Origin: Cystobacter fuscus
Lineage (GTDB): Bacteria > Myxococcota > Myxococcia > Myxococcales > Myxococcaceae
Reading direction: 5' to 3'
DNA length: 64,000 bases
Assembly (NCBI RefSeq): GCF_002305875.1
Contig: NZ_CP022098.1
Span: forward strand, 7,998,001-8,062,000
The notes beneath the pieces were generated by a model. It was not told the origin of the DNA. It saw nothing but the letters and a program-made list of their open reading frames with translations, and made no database searches. The position numbers were made by a program, and so were the translations under genes. Each line of letters starts with the position of its first letter. The first letter of the stretch is position 1. Shown in pieces: positions 16,535 through 24,923 of this stretch.

Positions 16535-17533
16535 GTGATTGAGCTGCGAGAGGTGAGCAAGGTGTACAGGCAGGAGGGCCGCGAGGTGGCCGCCCTGCAA
16601 GGTGTCTCCCTGCGGGTCGCTCCTGGCGAGGTGTTCGGGGTGCTGGGCCAGAGCGGCGCGGGCAAGAGCACCCTCATCCGCTGCGTCAACCTCCTGGAGC
16701 GTCCCACGTCGGGCGAGGTGCGGGTGGAGGGCCGGGACATGCTGGCCCTCGAGCCCCATGAGCTCCGCCAGGCCCGGCAGGGCATCGGGATGATCTTCCA
16801 GCACTTCAACCTCTTCTCCTCACAGACAGTGGCGGGCAACGTCGCCTATCCGCTGGAAGTGGCCGGCTGGCCGCGCCCACGCATCCAGGAGCGGGTGGCG
16901 GAGCTGCTGCAACTGGTGGGGCTGTCGGACCGGGCCCACGCCTACCCTTCCCAGCTTTCCGGTGGCCAGAAGCAACGGGTGGGCATTGCCCGGGCACTCG
17001 CTCCACGGCCGAAGCTCCTGCTCTCCGACGAGGCCACCTCCGCCCTGGACCCGGAGACGACACGCTCGGTGCTCGGGCTGCTGCGCGACATCAACCGCCA
17101 GCTCGGACTGACCATCCTGCTCATCACCCACCAGATGGACGTGGTGAGGGACATCTGCGATTCGGTGGCGGTGCTGGAGCGGGGGCGGCTGGTGGAGCAG
17201 GGAAAGGTCATCGATCTGGTGACGCGTCCGGGCTCGCGGTTGCATGAGCTGTTCTACGCGCCGTTCGCGGCGCGTGACTGGCCAGTCCATCCCGGACGGC
17301 GGTTGGTGGAGCTGACCTTCGTGGGCGAGAAGGCCAACCAGCCCGTCCTCACCACCATGGCGCGCCGCTTCGAAGTGGACGCCAATCTGATGGAGGGCTC
17401 GTTGGATCGCGTGGCCGGGGCTCCGGTGGGGCGTCTGCTCTTCGAACTCACGGGCGAGCCGGAGGCCGTCAAACAGGCACTGGCGTTCCTGCGCGAGCAG
17501 GGTCTGATGCTGGAGGAACGGGCCCATGTCTAG
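16535..17533 (+). CDS. metN: Methionine ABC transporter ATP-binding protein
   Basis: The 332-residue ATPase drives uptake of methionine through MetI. Seen: Walker A GQSGAGKST (about 39-47), Q-loop FQHFNLFSSQTV, signature LSGGQKQRV, Walker B KLLLSDEATSALD and the switch His in ITHQMDVV. After residue 245 comes an ACT-like NIL domain (RRLVELTFVGEKANQP onward), the methionine sensor that inhibits transport in MetN. GTG 16535 gives the standard MIELREVSKVY start. It overlaps metI by 8 bases. The NIL domain separates it from other amino-acid ABC ATPases. Confidence 0.95.
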   Translation: MIELREVSKVYRQEGREVAALQGVSLRVAPGEVFGVLGQSGAGKSTLIRCVNLLERPTSGEVRVEGRDMLALEPHELRQARQGIGMIFQHFNLFSSQTVAGNVAYPLEVAGWPRPRIQERVAELLQLVGLSDRAHAYPSQLSGGQKQRVGIARALAPRPKLLLSDEATSALDPETTRSVLGLLRDINRQLGLTILLITHQMDVVRDICDSVAVLERGRLVEQGKVIDLVTRPGSRLHELFYAPFAARDWPVHPGRRLVELTFVGEKANQPVLTTMARRFEVDANLMEGSLDRVAGAPVGRLLFELTGEPEAVKQALAFLREQGLMLEERAHV

Positions 17534-18206
17534 TGAGCTGCTGGCTTCGCTGTGGAAGGCCACCCTCGAGACGCTCTACATGACGTCGGTGGCCGCGGTG
17601 CTGGTGTTCCTGATGGGGCTGCCCCTGGGCGTGCTGCTGGCGATCGCCGACCGGGGGGGACTGTGGGAACGGCCACTGCTCCACCGGGTGCTGGGGACAC
17701 TCGTCAACGTGGGGCGCTCCGTGCCCTTCATCATCCTCATGGTGGCCATCGTCCCGCTGACCCGCCTGCTGGTGGGCACCACGATTGGAACCACCGCCGC
17801 CATCGTGCCACTGGTAGTGGCGGCCATCCCCTTCATGGGGCGCGTGGTGGAGCAGAGCCTGCGGGAGGTGGATGCCGGACTGGTGGAGGCCGCCGTCGCC
17901 ATGGGCTCCACCCACCGCCAGGTCATCCTCCGCGTGCTCATCCCCGAGGCGCTGCCCTCGCTCATCCGAGGCACCGCGCTGATGATCATCAGCCTGCTGG
18001 GCTACAGCGCCATGGCGGGCGCCGTGGGTGGAGGAGGCCTGGGCGACCTCGCCGTGAAGTATGGCTACATGCGATTCCGCACCGACGTCATGTTGGGATG
18101 TCTCGTGGTGCTGCTGGTGTTGGTTCAGTTCGTCCAGTGGCTCGGGGACGGACTGGCGGCCCGGTTCGATCGCACCACCTCTCGTCCCGCGCGTTCCCTC
18201 GATTGA
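17526..18206 (+). CDS. metI: Methionine ABC transporter permease
   Basis: A 226-residue inner-membrane permease with five or six hydrophobic helices (for example TSVAAVLVFLMGLPLGVLLA and PFIILMVAIVPLTRLLVG). The EAA coupling loop EAAVAMGSTHRQVILRVLIPEALPS contacts MetN. Length is near the usual 217. It starts inside the end of metN (8-base overlap) and is followed after 21 bases by metQ, so the three genes form one operon. Confidence 0.94.
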   Translation: MSSELLASLWKATLETLYMTSVAAVLVFLMGLPLGVLLAIADRGGLWERPLLHRVLGTLVNVGRSVPFIILMVAIVPLTRLLVGTTIGTTAAIVPLVVAAIPFMGRVVEQSLREVDAGLVEAAVAMGSTHRQVILRVLIPEALPSLIRGTALMIISLLGYSAMAGAVGGGGLGDLAVKYGYMRFRTDVMLGCLVVLLVLVQFVQWLGDGLAARFDRTTSRPARSLD

Positions 18207-18227
18207 TTTCCCCTGGAGGTCCCAACC

Positions 18228-19067
18228 ATGAAGCACTTGTCCAAGGTCCTGTTCACCTCGTCGCTGCTCTCCCTGCTGGCGGTGGCGGGCTGCAACAAGA
18301 AGTCCGACGCGCCCGCCGAGCAGCAGCCCGGCACTGCCGTCCGCACGTTGAAGGTCGGCGTCAACCCCGTGCCTCATGGTGAAATCCTGCGCGTGGCCGC
18401 CCCGCTGGCCGAGCGTGACGGCGTTCGCATCGAGGTGATCGAATTCACCGACTACGTCCAGCCGAACATCGCGCTGTCGGACAAACAGTTGGACGCGAAC
18501 TACTTCCAGCACGTGCCGTATCTCGAGCGGTTCAGCGCCGACCGCAAGCTCTCGCTGGCCAGCGTGGGCGCGGTGCACCTGGAGCCCCTGGGCGTCTACT
18601 CGACGAAGCACGCGGCCATCGCCGCCCTGCCCGAGGGGGCGAAGGTGACCATCCCGGCCGATCCCACCAACGCGGGCCGGGCCCTCCGCCTGCTGGAGCA
18701 GCAGGGATTGATCCAGCTCCGGGAAGGCGTGGGTGCCAGCGGAACCCTGAAGGACGTGGTGGGCAACCCGAAGAAGCTGGACCTGCGGGAGATTGATGCC
18801 GAGCAGCAGCCGCGCACCCTTCAGGACGTGGATGCCGCCATCATCAACGGCAACTACTTCCTCGAGGCCAAGAAGAACCTCCAGCTGGACGCGAAGACGC
18901 TGGCCCAGGAATCCGCGCAGGGCAACCCCTACGCGAACATCCTGGTCGTGCGAAAGGGCGACGAAGGACGGCCCGAGATCAAGACGCTGCTGAAGGCGCT
19001 CCAGTCCACCGAGGTGCGCCGCTACATCGAGTCCACCTACGGCGGCGCGGTGATTCCGGCCTTCTGA
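18228..19067 (+). CDS. metQ: Methionine-binding lipoprotein
   Basis: The 279-residue substrate-binding protein of the MetNIQ importer. Seen: signal SLLSLLAVAGC with the lipobox Cys at 21, then TLKVGVNPVPHGEILR, FTDYVQPNIALSDKQLDANYFQH and AAIINGNYFLEA, all standard NlpA/MetQ motifs. It captures D- or L-methionine at the outer face of the inner membrane. CTGGAGG precedes ATG 18228. Confidence 0.95.
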   Translation: MKHLSKVLFTSSLLSLLAVAGCNKKSDAPAEQQPGTAVRTLKVGVNPVPHGEILRVAAPLAERDGVRIEVIEFTDYVQPNIALSDKQLDANYFQHVPYLERFSADRKLSLASVGAVHLEPLGVYSTKHAAIAALPEGAKVTIPADPTNAGRALRLLEQQGLIQLREGVGASGTLKDVVGNPKKLDLREIDAEQQPRTLQDVDAAIINGNYFLEAKKNLQLDAKTLAQESAQGNPYANILVVRKGDEGRPEIKTLLKALQSTEVRRYIESTYGGAVIPAF

Positions 19068-19077
19068 CAGGTCCCCC

Positions 19078-19109
19078 CGGCCCGCCTGAAGTCAGACGTC
19101 GGCGGGCCG
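19078..19109 (+). terminator. Hairpin after metQ
   Basis: CGGCCCGCC (19078-19086) pairs with GGCGGGCCG (19101-19109), a perfect 9-bp stem with a 14-base loop starting 10 bases after the metQ stop. No T-run follows. Confidence 0.45.
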
Positions 19110-19139
19110 CTGTGGAACGGGCTGACCGTCTTCCCGAGG

Positions 19140-19164
19140 ACGGGAGGCGATACGCGCCTCCCGT
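19140..19164. terminator. Hairpin between convergent metQ and DUF3060 genes
   Basis: ACGGGAGGCG and CGCCTCCCGT form a perfect 10-bp stem around the 5-base loop ATACG. It lies 17 bases from the stop of the DUF3060 gene and can serve both strands. No T-run. Confidence 0.5.
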
Positions 19165-19181
19165 GTGCTCGTTCCGCTACC

Positions 19182-19712
19182 TCAAGGCGCCTGCGTCACC
19201 TTGTTGTCGGAGCCACTGCGGCTCACCTTGGGCTTCTTGGCGCCCACGGCCTTCTTCCAGGTGACGGTGTTGTTGGCGCCCGTCACGTCGATGGAGCCGA
19301 CGGCCTCCACCTTCACCGTGTTGCCGGCACCGCTCACGCTCACGCGCTTGCACTCCCCCGTCAGCGTGACCTCGTTGTCGCTGCCGCTGACGTCCACCTC
19401 GGTCTTCGACGAGCAGCGGTGCGTCTCCTTGACGCCCATGCCCGCGATCTCGAGCCGCGCGTCGTTCGACTGCGTCTCGGCCTGGGCGCTCCCGCCCTCC
19501 TCGTCGCCCTGCGTCTCCACCTCGGTGTTACCCGTGCGGACGCTCGTCCCGGCGCCACCGGTCTTCACCTCCGTGTTGCCCGTCTTCACCTCCACGTTGC
19601 CGTCCTTGCCCACCTTCACGGACGTACGACCTTGCGCCGCGCCCATGGCCGGAGCCAGCAGGAGACTCGCGACCACACCCGACAGAACCATTCCGCGAAC
19701 GAACTTCGACAT
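19182..19712 (-). CDS. Secreted DUF3060 domain protein
   Basis: A 176-residue protein with signal peptide (MSKFVRGMVLSGVVASLLLAPAMGAAQG). The middle holds near-repeats of VKTGNTEVKTGG. The last 90 residues repeat a short beta motif of the type GSDNEVTLTGECKRVSVSGAGNTVKVEA, characteristic of DUF3060, which is found in secreted actinobacterial and myxobacterial proteins. Function unknown; a small beta-solenoid is likely. Convergent with metQ. Confidence 0.75.
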   Translation of the reverse strand: MSKFVRGMVLSGVVASLLLAPAMGAAQGRTSVKVGKDGNVEVKTGNTEVKTGGAGTSVRTGNTEVETQGDEEGGSAQAETQSNDARLEIAGMGVKETHRCSSKTEVDVSGSDNEVTLTGECKRVSVSGAGNTVKVEAVGSIDVTGANNTVTWKKAVGAKKPKVSRSGSDNKVTQAP

Positions 19713-19801
19713 TGCACCCCTCCCTGTGACGATGTCCTGGGGCTATGACACGGAGGCCGGGAGGGCCTCCGCTGGCGGCGCAATCAACACGCGGCGCTGC
19801 C

Positions 19802-19909
19802 GAAGTGCAAGGCTCCGCCGTGAGTTCCTCCTGGCCCAGTGGCTACACCGGCCGGTCCAGGGTGCGGAACCCGGGCACCACGGACGTCAACGGGTGGCAG
19901 AACGGCTGG
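19802..19909 (+). pseudogene. Remnant of a family-2 cellulose-binding domain (CBM2)
   Basis: In the 360-base gap between two leftward genes, one plus-strand frame reads VSSSWPSGYTGRSRVRNPG followed by TTDVNGWQNGW. This closely fits the N-terminal half of CBM2 modules (W-x-x-GF/Y-T, N-x-G-T-T, NGW). The conserved domain then ends and the frame runs into unrelated sequence with no signal peptide and no start. It looks like a decayed fragment of a secreted polysaccharide-degrading enzyme. The rest of 19713-20072 holds nothing I can name. Confidence 0.35.
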
Positions 19910-20072
19910 CCGTCGTCCAGGTGGCGCGGCGCTCGTCCTGACTCGCGGGGCGCACCTCCAGCAGCGCCACACCGGCGCCGCATCGCGCTCCCCACGTGAC
20001 GAGTGCTCCGAGTGGGTGGTGCGGCCTACTGCCTTCACACGATGAGGGACGCACCACCCGTGGGTATTTCGC

Positions 20073-22238
20073 CTACGGCAGCTCTTCGACCAGCAGCAGG
20101 TTCTGACCGCGATTCCAACCGAAGTAATTGGAACCGCAGGAGCTTCCATCCGAATGCTGCGTGGTCGACCAGATGGAGAATGTGTGGTAGCCGGGCGTCA
20201 GGTTGGGAACCAGGCACGTCAAGTTCATCGGATGATGGTGTTGTTGATTAGCACCCGCATTCCACACATACTGGCCGTTGACGCAACCGGTAGGCTGATA
20301 GTCGACATACAGCTGGACGAAACCCCACCGCCCATTGCAATTGGCAACCGCCCGGAACGTGTCCGAATAGGTAACCTTCAGGGTCTTCCCAGCTGCACTG
20401 ACGGCATGCGTGATCTGCCGCGCACCGACGCCAGCCCAGTTTCCAGAGAGCTCACCACTTCCAATGTTCATGTTCGAGTAGGTGAGCCCCGTGTTCGGAA
20501 GTTCCTCGACGAGAAGAAGTGGACTGCTCCTCTCCCAACCAAGGTATGCATCACCACCACCCGCGTTCAGCGAGAATGCGATGTCCAGCTTATGCTGAGC
20601 AGCCGAGACGTTTGGAAGGATGCAAGTCATCACGAATGGATTGAGGAAATTGCCGCCAGCGCCCTGTGAATCATACTTGCCCGTGTAGCAACTGGTGTTC
20701 ACCCCATCAAGCCGTACCATCACCGTCGCCGATCCGCCATCCTGTGCGTAACCAGCGCGAAGAGTATCCGCGAGCGTCACTTTGAGCAGCGTGGATGCGG
20801 ACTGCTTCGTGAAGGTAACCTCGCGCCCGCTCGCCTTGACGAGCGACGAGCTTGTCGTTCCCCCCGGAGAGCCTGCTTTTGAAAACGCGTAGGGCTGGGC
20901 ATCATCCATTTCCTCGGCGAGAAGCAACGCACTGCCACTCGTTCCATGGCCGATAAAGCCAGTACCCACATCCGAGTATCCCCACACGTCGAACTCGTAC
21001 AGACCCGTGGGAAGTTGCTCCGTGAGGCAGACATTCGCGAACGGCAGGTGGTAATTATTACCCCATCCCGACGAGTTCGAGTTGTACTGCCGAGCGTCGC
21101 AGCCCATCCCGCTGCCATTCATGCGCACCGAGTACCAACCACTTCCTCCGTTGATGTTGACACCTACCCGGAAGTTGTCGGAGACGGTAATCTTGATGCG
21201 AGACGTATCCTTGGTCTTGTAGATCGTGACCCGGCGCGATACGGGGACCCACAGGCTTGGGATCTCTCCTGAGATGTAGCTTCCCCGTGGGTTGCTCGCC
21301 CACTTCGTCCGGAAGAGGTTGGCCGCGCTGCACACGAACTGGGTCGCCGTGACCTCGGAGTCGTTCAGGGTCCTGTCGCCATTCGAGTCGAGGCCACTCT
21401 TCACGGCCGTGCCGCCATACACGCAGTTGGCGCCCGCGGGCTCGGGGTCGAGCCGCACGAGGGAGTTCTTGCCGTTCTGACCATCATTGCCTCGCAGCCC
21501 GTTGCACACGAACGTGGTGTTCGTCACCTCGCTCGTCTCGAGCGTTCCGTTGCCATTGGCGTCGAGGCCACTCTTCACGGCCGTGCCACCCAGGGAGCAG
21601 TTCGCACCAGCCGGTTCGACATCGAGCCGGATGAGGGCGTTGGTGCCCGTGGTCTCCGTCAGCGTATTGCAGACGTACTGCTTCGTGGTCACCTCCGTGC
21701 TCTCGAGCTGCGCGTTGGCGTTCACGTCGATGCCCCCGAGAACGGCCGTGCCACTGCGCGAGCAGTTCGTACCGGAGGCCTCGGGGAGCAGCTTCACCAG
21801 ATACGCGCCCCCACTCTTCCCCTCGCCATCGTCGCAGATGTACTGCGTGCTCGTGACCTCGGTGTCCCCCTGGATCCCGTCGGCGTTCGTGTCGAGGCCG
21901 GACAGGACAGCGGTGCCACCGGACGCGCATCGGGCGCCCGCGGCCTCGGGCAGCAGTTTCACGAGCGACATGCCGCCGCTCGGGCTGCCGCTCCCACTGC
22001 ACACGAATGACGTCTGCTCCACCTCGTCGTCGCCCAGGGAGCCGTCCCCATTGTCGTCGAGGCCGGTCTGGATGGCGGTTCCTCCCTGCGGACACCTCGC
22101 TCCTGGCGGCTCCGGGACGAGCCGCACCGATGCATTCTTGCCATTGGCGCCCACGACGTCCGTGGGCGAAGAACAAGCGGTGAACGCGAAAACGAGACCG
22201 GCCACGATGGACCGACGCCAACCGTACTGCTGATACAT
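20073..22238 (-). CDS. Modular lipoprotein with five DUF7151-type repeats
   Basis: A 721-residue exported protein. Start ATG 22238 follows AAGGGG; the signal ends with lipobox VFAFTAC. Residues about 30-300 are five repeats of roughly 50 residues, each reading like LVRLxPEPAGANCxxGGTAVKSGLD, with an acidic loop (LDDNGDGSLGDDEV, LDTNADGIQGDTEV, IDVNANAQLESTEV, LDANGNGTLETSEV, LDSNGDRTLNDSEV) and a closing TxFVCN. The loops resemble calcium-binding EF-hand or dockerin loops. The C-terminal 400 residues are three beta-rich modules, each ending LLLVEEL or LLLAEEM. Probably a surface adhesin or scaffold; function unknown. Confidence 0.8.
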   Translation of the reverse strand: MYQQYGWRRSIVAGLVFAFTACSSPTDVVGANGKNASVRLVPEPPGARCPQGGTAIQTGLDDNGDGSLGDDEVEQTSFVCSGSGSPSGGMSLVKLLPEAAGARCASGGTAVLSGLDTNADGIQGDTEVTSTQYICDDGEGKSGGAYLVKLLPEASGTNCSRSGTAVLGGIDVNANAQLESTEVTTKQYVCNTLTETTGTNALIRLDVEPAGANCSLGGTAVKSGLDANGNGTLETSEVTNTTFVCNGLRGNDGQNGKNSLVRLDPEPAGANCVYGGTAVKSGLDSNGDRTLNDSEVTATQFVCSAANLFRTKWASNPRGSYISGEIPSLWVPVSRRVTIYKTKDTSRIKITVSDNFRVGVNINGGSGWYSVRMNGSGMGCDARQYNSNSSGWGNNYHLPFANVCLTEQLPTGLYEFDVWGYSDVGTGFIGHGTSGSALLLAEEMDDAQPYAFSKAGSPGGTTSSSLVKASGREVTFTKQSASTLLKVTLADTLRAGYAQDGGSATVMVRLDGVNTSCYTGKYDSQGAGGNFLNPFVMTCILPNVSAAQHKLDIAFSLNAGGGDAYLGWERSSPLLLVEELPNTGLTYSNMNIGSGELSGNWAGVGARQITHAVSAAGKTLKVTYSDTFRAVANCNGRWGFVQLYVDYQPTGCVNGQYVWNAGANQQHHHPMNLTCLVPNLTPGYHTFSIWSTTQHSDGSSCGSNYFGWNRGQNLLLVEELP

Positions 22239-22310
22239 TTGAGGGTTCCCCTTGATGTCTGGCTCACGGGACACGTCGTCGCGCGTTCCAATCGCGGGCC
22301 AGTAATCAAA

Positions 22311-22327
22311 GAAAAACTTGTTTTTTC
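22311..22327. promoter_or_regulatory. A/T-rich palindrome upstream of the repeat lipoprotein gene
   Basis: GAAAAACTTGTTTTTTC is an imperfect palindrome in an otherwise GC-rich gap, 73-89 bases before the lipoprotein start. TTGACG on the minus strand lies close by, followed about 17 bases later by TTTTCT. A promoter or operator is plausible but unproven. Confidence 0.3.
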
Positions 22328-22422
22328 GATAACGTCAAGACGCCCTGTTTTGACGGCTGCACGCCTGGTTGGACTGGCGTCGGCGGGTGTCATGAATGTC
22401 TATCAAGCAAACAAGCGCGGGC

Positions 22423-23007
22423 TCAGGGCCCGGGCGCCGGTGTGGACCGGGGCGCCCAGAGCCGCCCCAGGTCGAGCGGCTCCGCATCGAACGGCTCGGC
22501 GCGGACCACCTCCTCTCCTCCATACCGGGCGATCCGCCAACCTCGCGCGCCCCGACGGTAGACCTCCAGGGTGTGGGCTCTCGGGTCCACCAACCACGCG
22601 TGGCTCACGCCTTCCCGATGGTAGAGGGGCAGCTTGCGGCCCCTGTCCAACGCCGCCGTCGAGGGGGACAGCACCTCACACACCCAATCGGGTGCCAGGT
22701 CGAAGAAGGGCTCATCCCGCTCGAACAACCCCGGGGCCCGCTCGTAGCGCCATGCCGCCAGGTCCGGCACCAGCACCTGCCTGCCCAGGTGCAGTTCCGG
22801 CTCGTATACGAGCCACCAGCCTCCCGGCCCTCCCTCCCCCATACCGAAGGTGGCTCCCAACCTCACGCCGAGCACCGAGGCCACCCTCGCGTGCCACTTC
22901 GCCGGCCGTGGGAAGGCCCACAGCTCGTCGTCGATGATCTCCCCCACCCACCCCGGTGGCAGGGCCTCGATGTCCTCGTAGGTGGCTGGACGCTTTCCCC
23001 GACCCAT
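22423..23007 (-). CDS. Uma2 family (DUF820) endonuclease-like protein
   Basis: A 194-residue protein of the PD-(D/E)XK-type Uma2 family. Seen: TYEDIEALPPGWVGEIIDDELWAFP-type start, then the core VLVPDLAAWR (active-site Asp), WVCEVLSPSTAALDRGRKLPLYHREGVSHAWLVDP with the ExL and downstream Lys. These proteins are abundant and multicopy in cyanobacteria and myxobacteria; their target is unknown. Divergent from the Smr gene. Confidence 0.85.
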   Translation of the reverse strand: MGRGKRPATYEDIEALPPGWVGEIIDDELWAFPRPAKWHARVASVLGVRLGATFGMGEGGPGGWWLVYEPELHLGRQVLVPDLAAWRYERAPGLFERDEPFFDLAPDWVCEVLSPSTAALDRGRKLPLYHREGVSHAWLVDPRAHTLEVYRRGARGWRIARYGGEEVVRAEPFDAEPLDLGRLWAPRSTPAPGP

Positions 23008-23196
23008 GACCGCTCCTCCCCACAGGCGTTCCCGCCTGACCGCTCACATTCTACCGGAAGGTCTGACGGGAAAGGTAGGGCTGGCGGCCACGGCAGCCGC
23101 TTGAACCCGGCCGGAGGATCCAGGGGACATCTCCAGTCCTTGGGAAGCGAAAACCCGGTTGAACCGCGGCCCTACCTGTCGCATTACAGAGGGATC

Positions 23197-23886
23197 ATGA
23201 GCGACCGAGGCCCTCCCAAGAAGAAGAACGAGGCGTTCAACAACCCCTTCAAGGCGGCTCTCACGGACCTCAAGAAGAAGCAGGCCGAGGCCGAGCCTCC
23301 CAGGAAGCCCCAGGCCCCTCCCCCGCCCCCCAAGCCGACCAAGGCCTCGCGCGCTCGCGAGGAGGACGACGCCTCCCTCTTCCTATCCGCCATGGACGGC
23401 GTGGAGCAGCTCACCAACCGGGGCGAGGCCCCCGCGCCCAACCCCCGCCTCCCGGAGATCATCGACGAGAACGCCGAGGCGCTCGCCGAGCTGGCCGAGA
23501 TGGTGGCGGGCCAGGGCGACTTCGACATCTCCGGCTCGAACGAGTTCATCGAGGGCGCCGCTCCGGGACTCGACGCGCGGCTCATGCGCTCGCTGCGCCG
23601 CGGCGACTTCGTCCTCCAGGGCCAGTTGGATCTGCACGGCAAGACCCGGGCCCAGGCCCAGGAGGCCGTGGACCGCTTCCTCACCGAGAGCCACCGCGCC
23701 CGCAAGCGCTGCGTGCTCATCGTCCACGGCCGGGGGCTCAACTCCCAGGATCAAATCCCCGTGCTCAAGGAGTGGCTGCGCGACTGGCTCGGCCAGAAGC
23801 GGATCGGCAAGACGGTGCTGGCCTTCGCCACCGCGCGGCCCCAGGACGGCGGGGCGGGCGCGGTCTACGTGCTGCTGCGCCGGTAG
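23197..23886 (+). CDS. Smr domain protein
   Basis: A 229-residue protein. The first 60 residues are basic and Pro-rich (low complexity); the last 100 form an Smr domain with QLDLHGKTRAQAQEAVDRFL and VLIVHGRGLNS. Smr domains nick DNA or cleave RNA at collided ribosomes (SmrB). The HGRG motif is present, so nuclease activity is likely. GAGGGATC precedes ATG 23197. It is followed 36 bases later by the deaminase gene. Confidence 0.85.
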   Translation: MSDRGPPKKKNEAFNNPFKAALTDLKKKQAEAEPPRKPQAPPPPPKPTKASRAREEDDASLFLSAMDGVEQLTNRGEAPAPNPRLPEIIDENAEALAELAEMVAGQGDFDISGSNEFIEGAAPGLDARLMRSLRRGDFVLQGQLDLHGKTRAQAQEAVDRFLTESHRARKRCVLIVHGRGLNSQDQIPVLKEWLRDWLGQKRIGKTVLAFATARPQDGGAGAVYVLLRR

Positions 23887-23922
23887 CTGGACGCCCGGGC
23901 GGCGCTGTGCATACATGCCGCC

Positions 23923-24918
23923 ATGGCACGCGATCTGATTGATCTGCATATCCACCTGGGCAGCTCCGTGGCTCCCCACGTCCTCTGGTCCCTCGCGCAC
24001 CAGCAGGGCTTCAAGCTCCCGGTGAAGGACTACTTCGAGTTCGTCGAGCTCATCACCTCCCGACCCGGCAAGGTGGGCAGCCTCGAGGACTACCTGAAGA
24101 TCCTCCACACCTGGACGGAGAAGCTCCAAAGCTCGCCCCTGGCCGTCGAGCGCTGTGTGTACGAGATCATCGGCAAGGAGTACCGCGGCAGCCGCGTCAC
24201 CCAGATCGAGCTGCGCTTCAACCCCATGAAGCGCAACCTCAACTCCGAGCTCGACCTGGACCACATCATCCACGCGGCCCTGCGCGGCATGGACCGTGCC
24301 ATGCTCGAGTACGGCGTGAAGGCGGGCCTCATCTTCTGCCTGGCGCGCGAGTTCGATCACCGGCTCAACAGCATCCTCGTGGACAAGGCGATCAAGTACC
24401 GCAATCGCGGCGTATACGGCATCGACCTGGCCGGCACGGAGACGAACGCGCTGGAGCTGGAGCCCGACGTGGTGACGCAGTACGAGGAGCTGTTCGAGCG
24501 CGCGCGCCAGGCGGGCCTCAAGTGCACCGTGCACACCGGAGAGACGCGCGGCACCGGCGCCGAGGGCGTCATGGCGGTGGTGGACAAGCTCAAGCCGCAC
24601 CGCATCGGCCACGGCATCCGCGCCGCCTACGACGAGACGGCCATGAAGATGCTGCGCGAGCGCGGCGTGGTGCTGGAGATCTGCCCCACCTCCAACCTGC
24701 ACACCCGCGCCGTGGACGGCATCGCCGAGCTCAAGCACATCCTGGCCACCTTCTGGGACCGGGGCGTCAAGTTCACCCTCAACACCGACGGCACCTACCT
24801 GCTGGAGACGGACATGCTGCGCGAGGTGGAGCTCGTCGAGAAGAACGGTCTGCTCACTCCCGCCCAGGTGGATCAGACGCTCGCCTGGGCGCGCCAGGCC
24901 TCCTTCATCCCCTCGTGA
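23923..24918 (+). CDS. Adenosine deaminase family protein
   Basis: A 331-residue zinc hydrolase. Metal and catalytic motifs: LIDLHIHLGSS (HxH), CTVHTGE (His and catalytic Glu), HRIGHGI, ICPTSNLHT and LNTDGTYLLE. The canonical enzyme has NTDDP at the last site; here the second Asp, which contacts the substrate, is Gly. So the fold and zinc site are intact, but the substrate may not be adenosine. Five bases separate it from pyrD, suggesting a purine/pyrimidine salvage and synthesis operon. Confidence 0.85.
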   Translation: MARDLIDLHIHLGSSVAPHVLWSLAHQQGFKLPVKDYFEFVELITSRPGKVGSLEDYLKILHTWTEKLQSSPLAVERCVYEIIGKEYRGSRVTQIELRFNPMKRNLNSELDLDHIIHAALRGMDRAMLEYGVKAGLIFCLAREFDHRLNSILVDKAIKYRNRGVYGIDLAGTETNALELEPDVVTQYEELFERARQAGLKCTVHTGETRGTGAEGVMAVVDKLKPHRIGHGIRAAYDETAMKMLRERGVVLEICPTSNLHTRAVDGIAELKHILATFWDRGVKFTLNTDGTYLLETDMLREVELVEKNGLLTPAQVDQTLAWARQASFIPS

Positions 24919-24923
24919 GCCCC

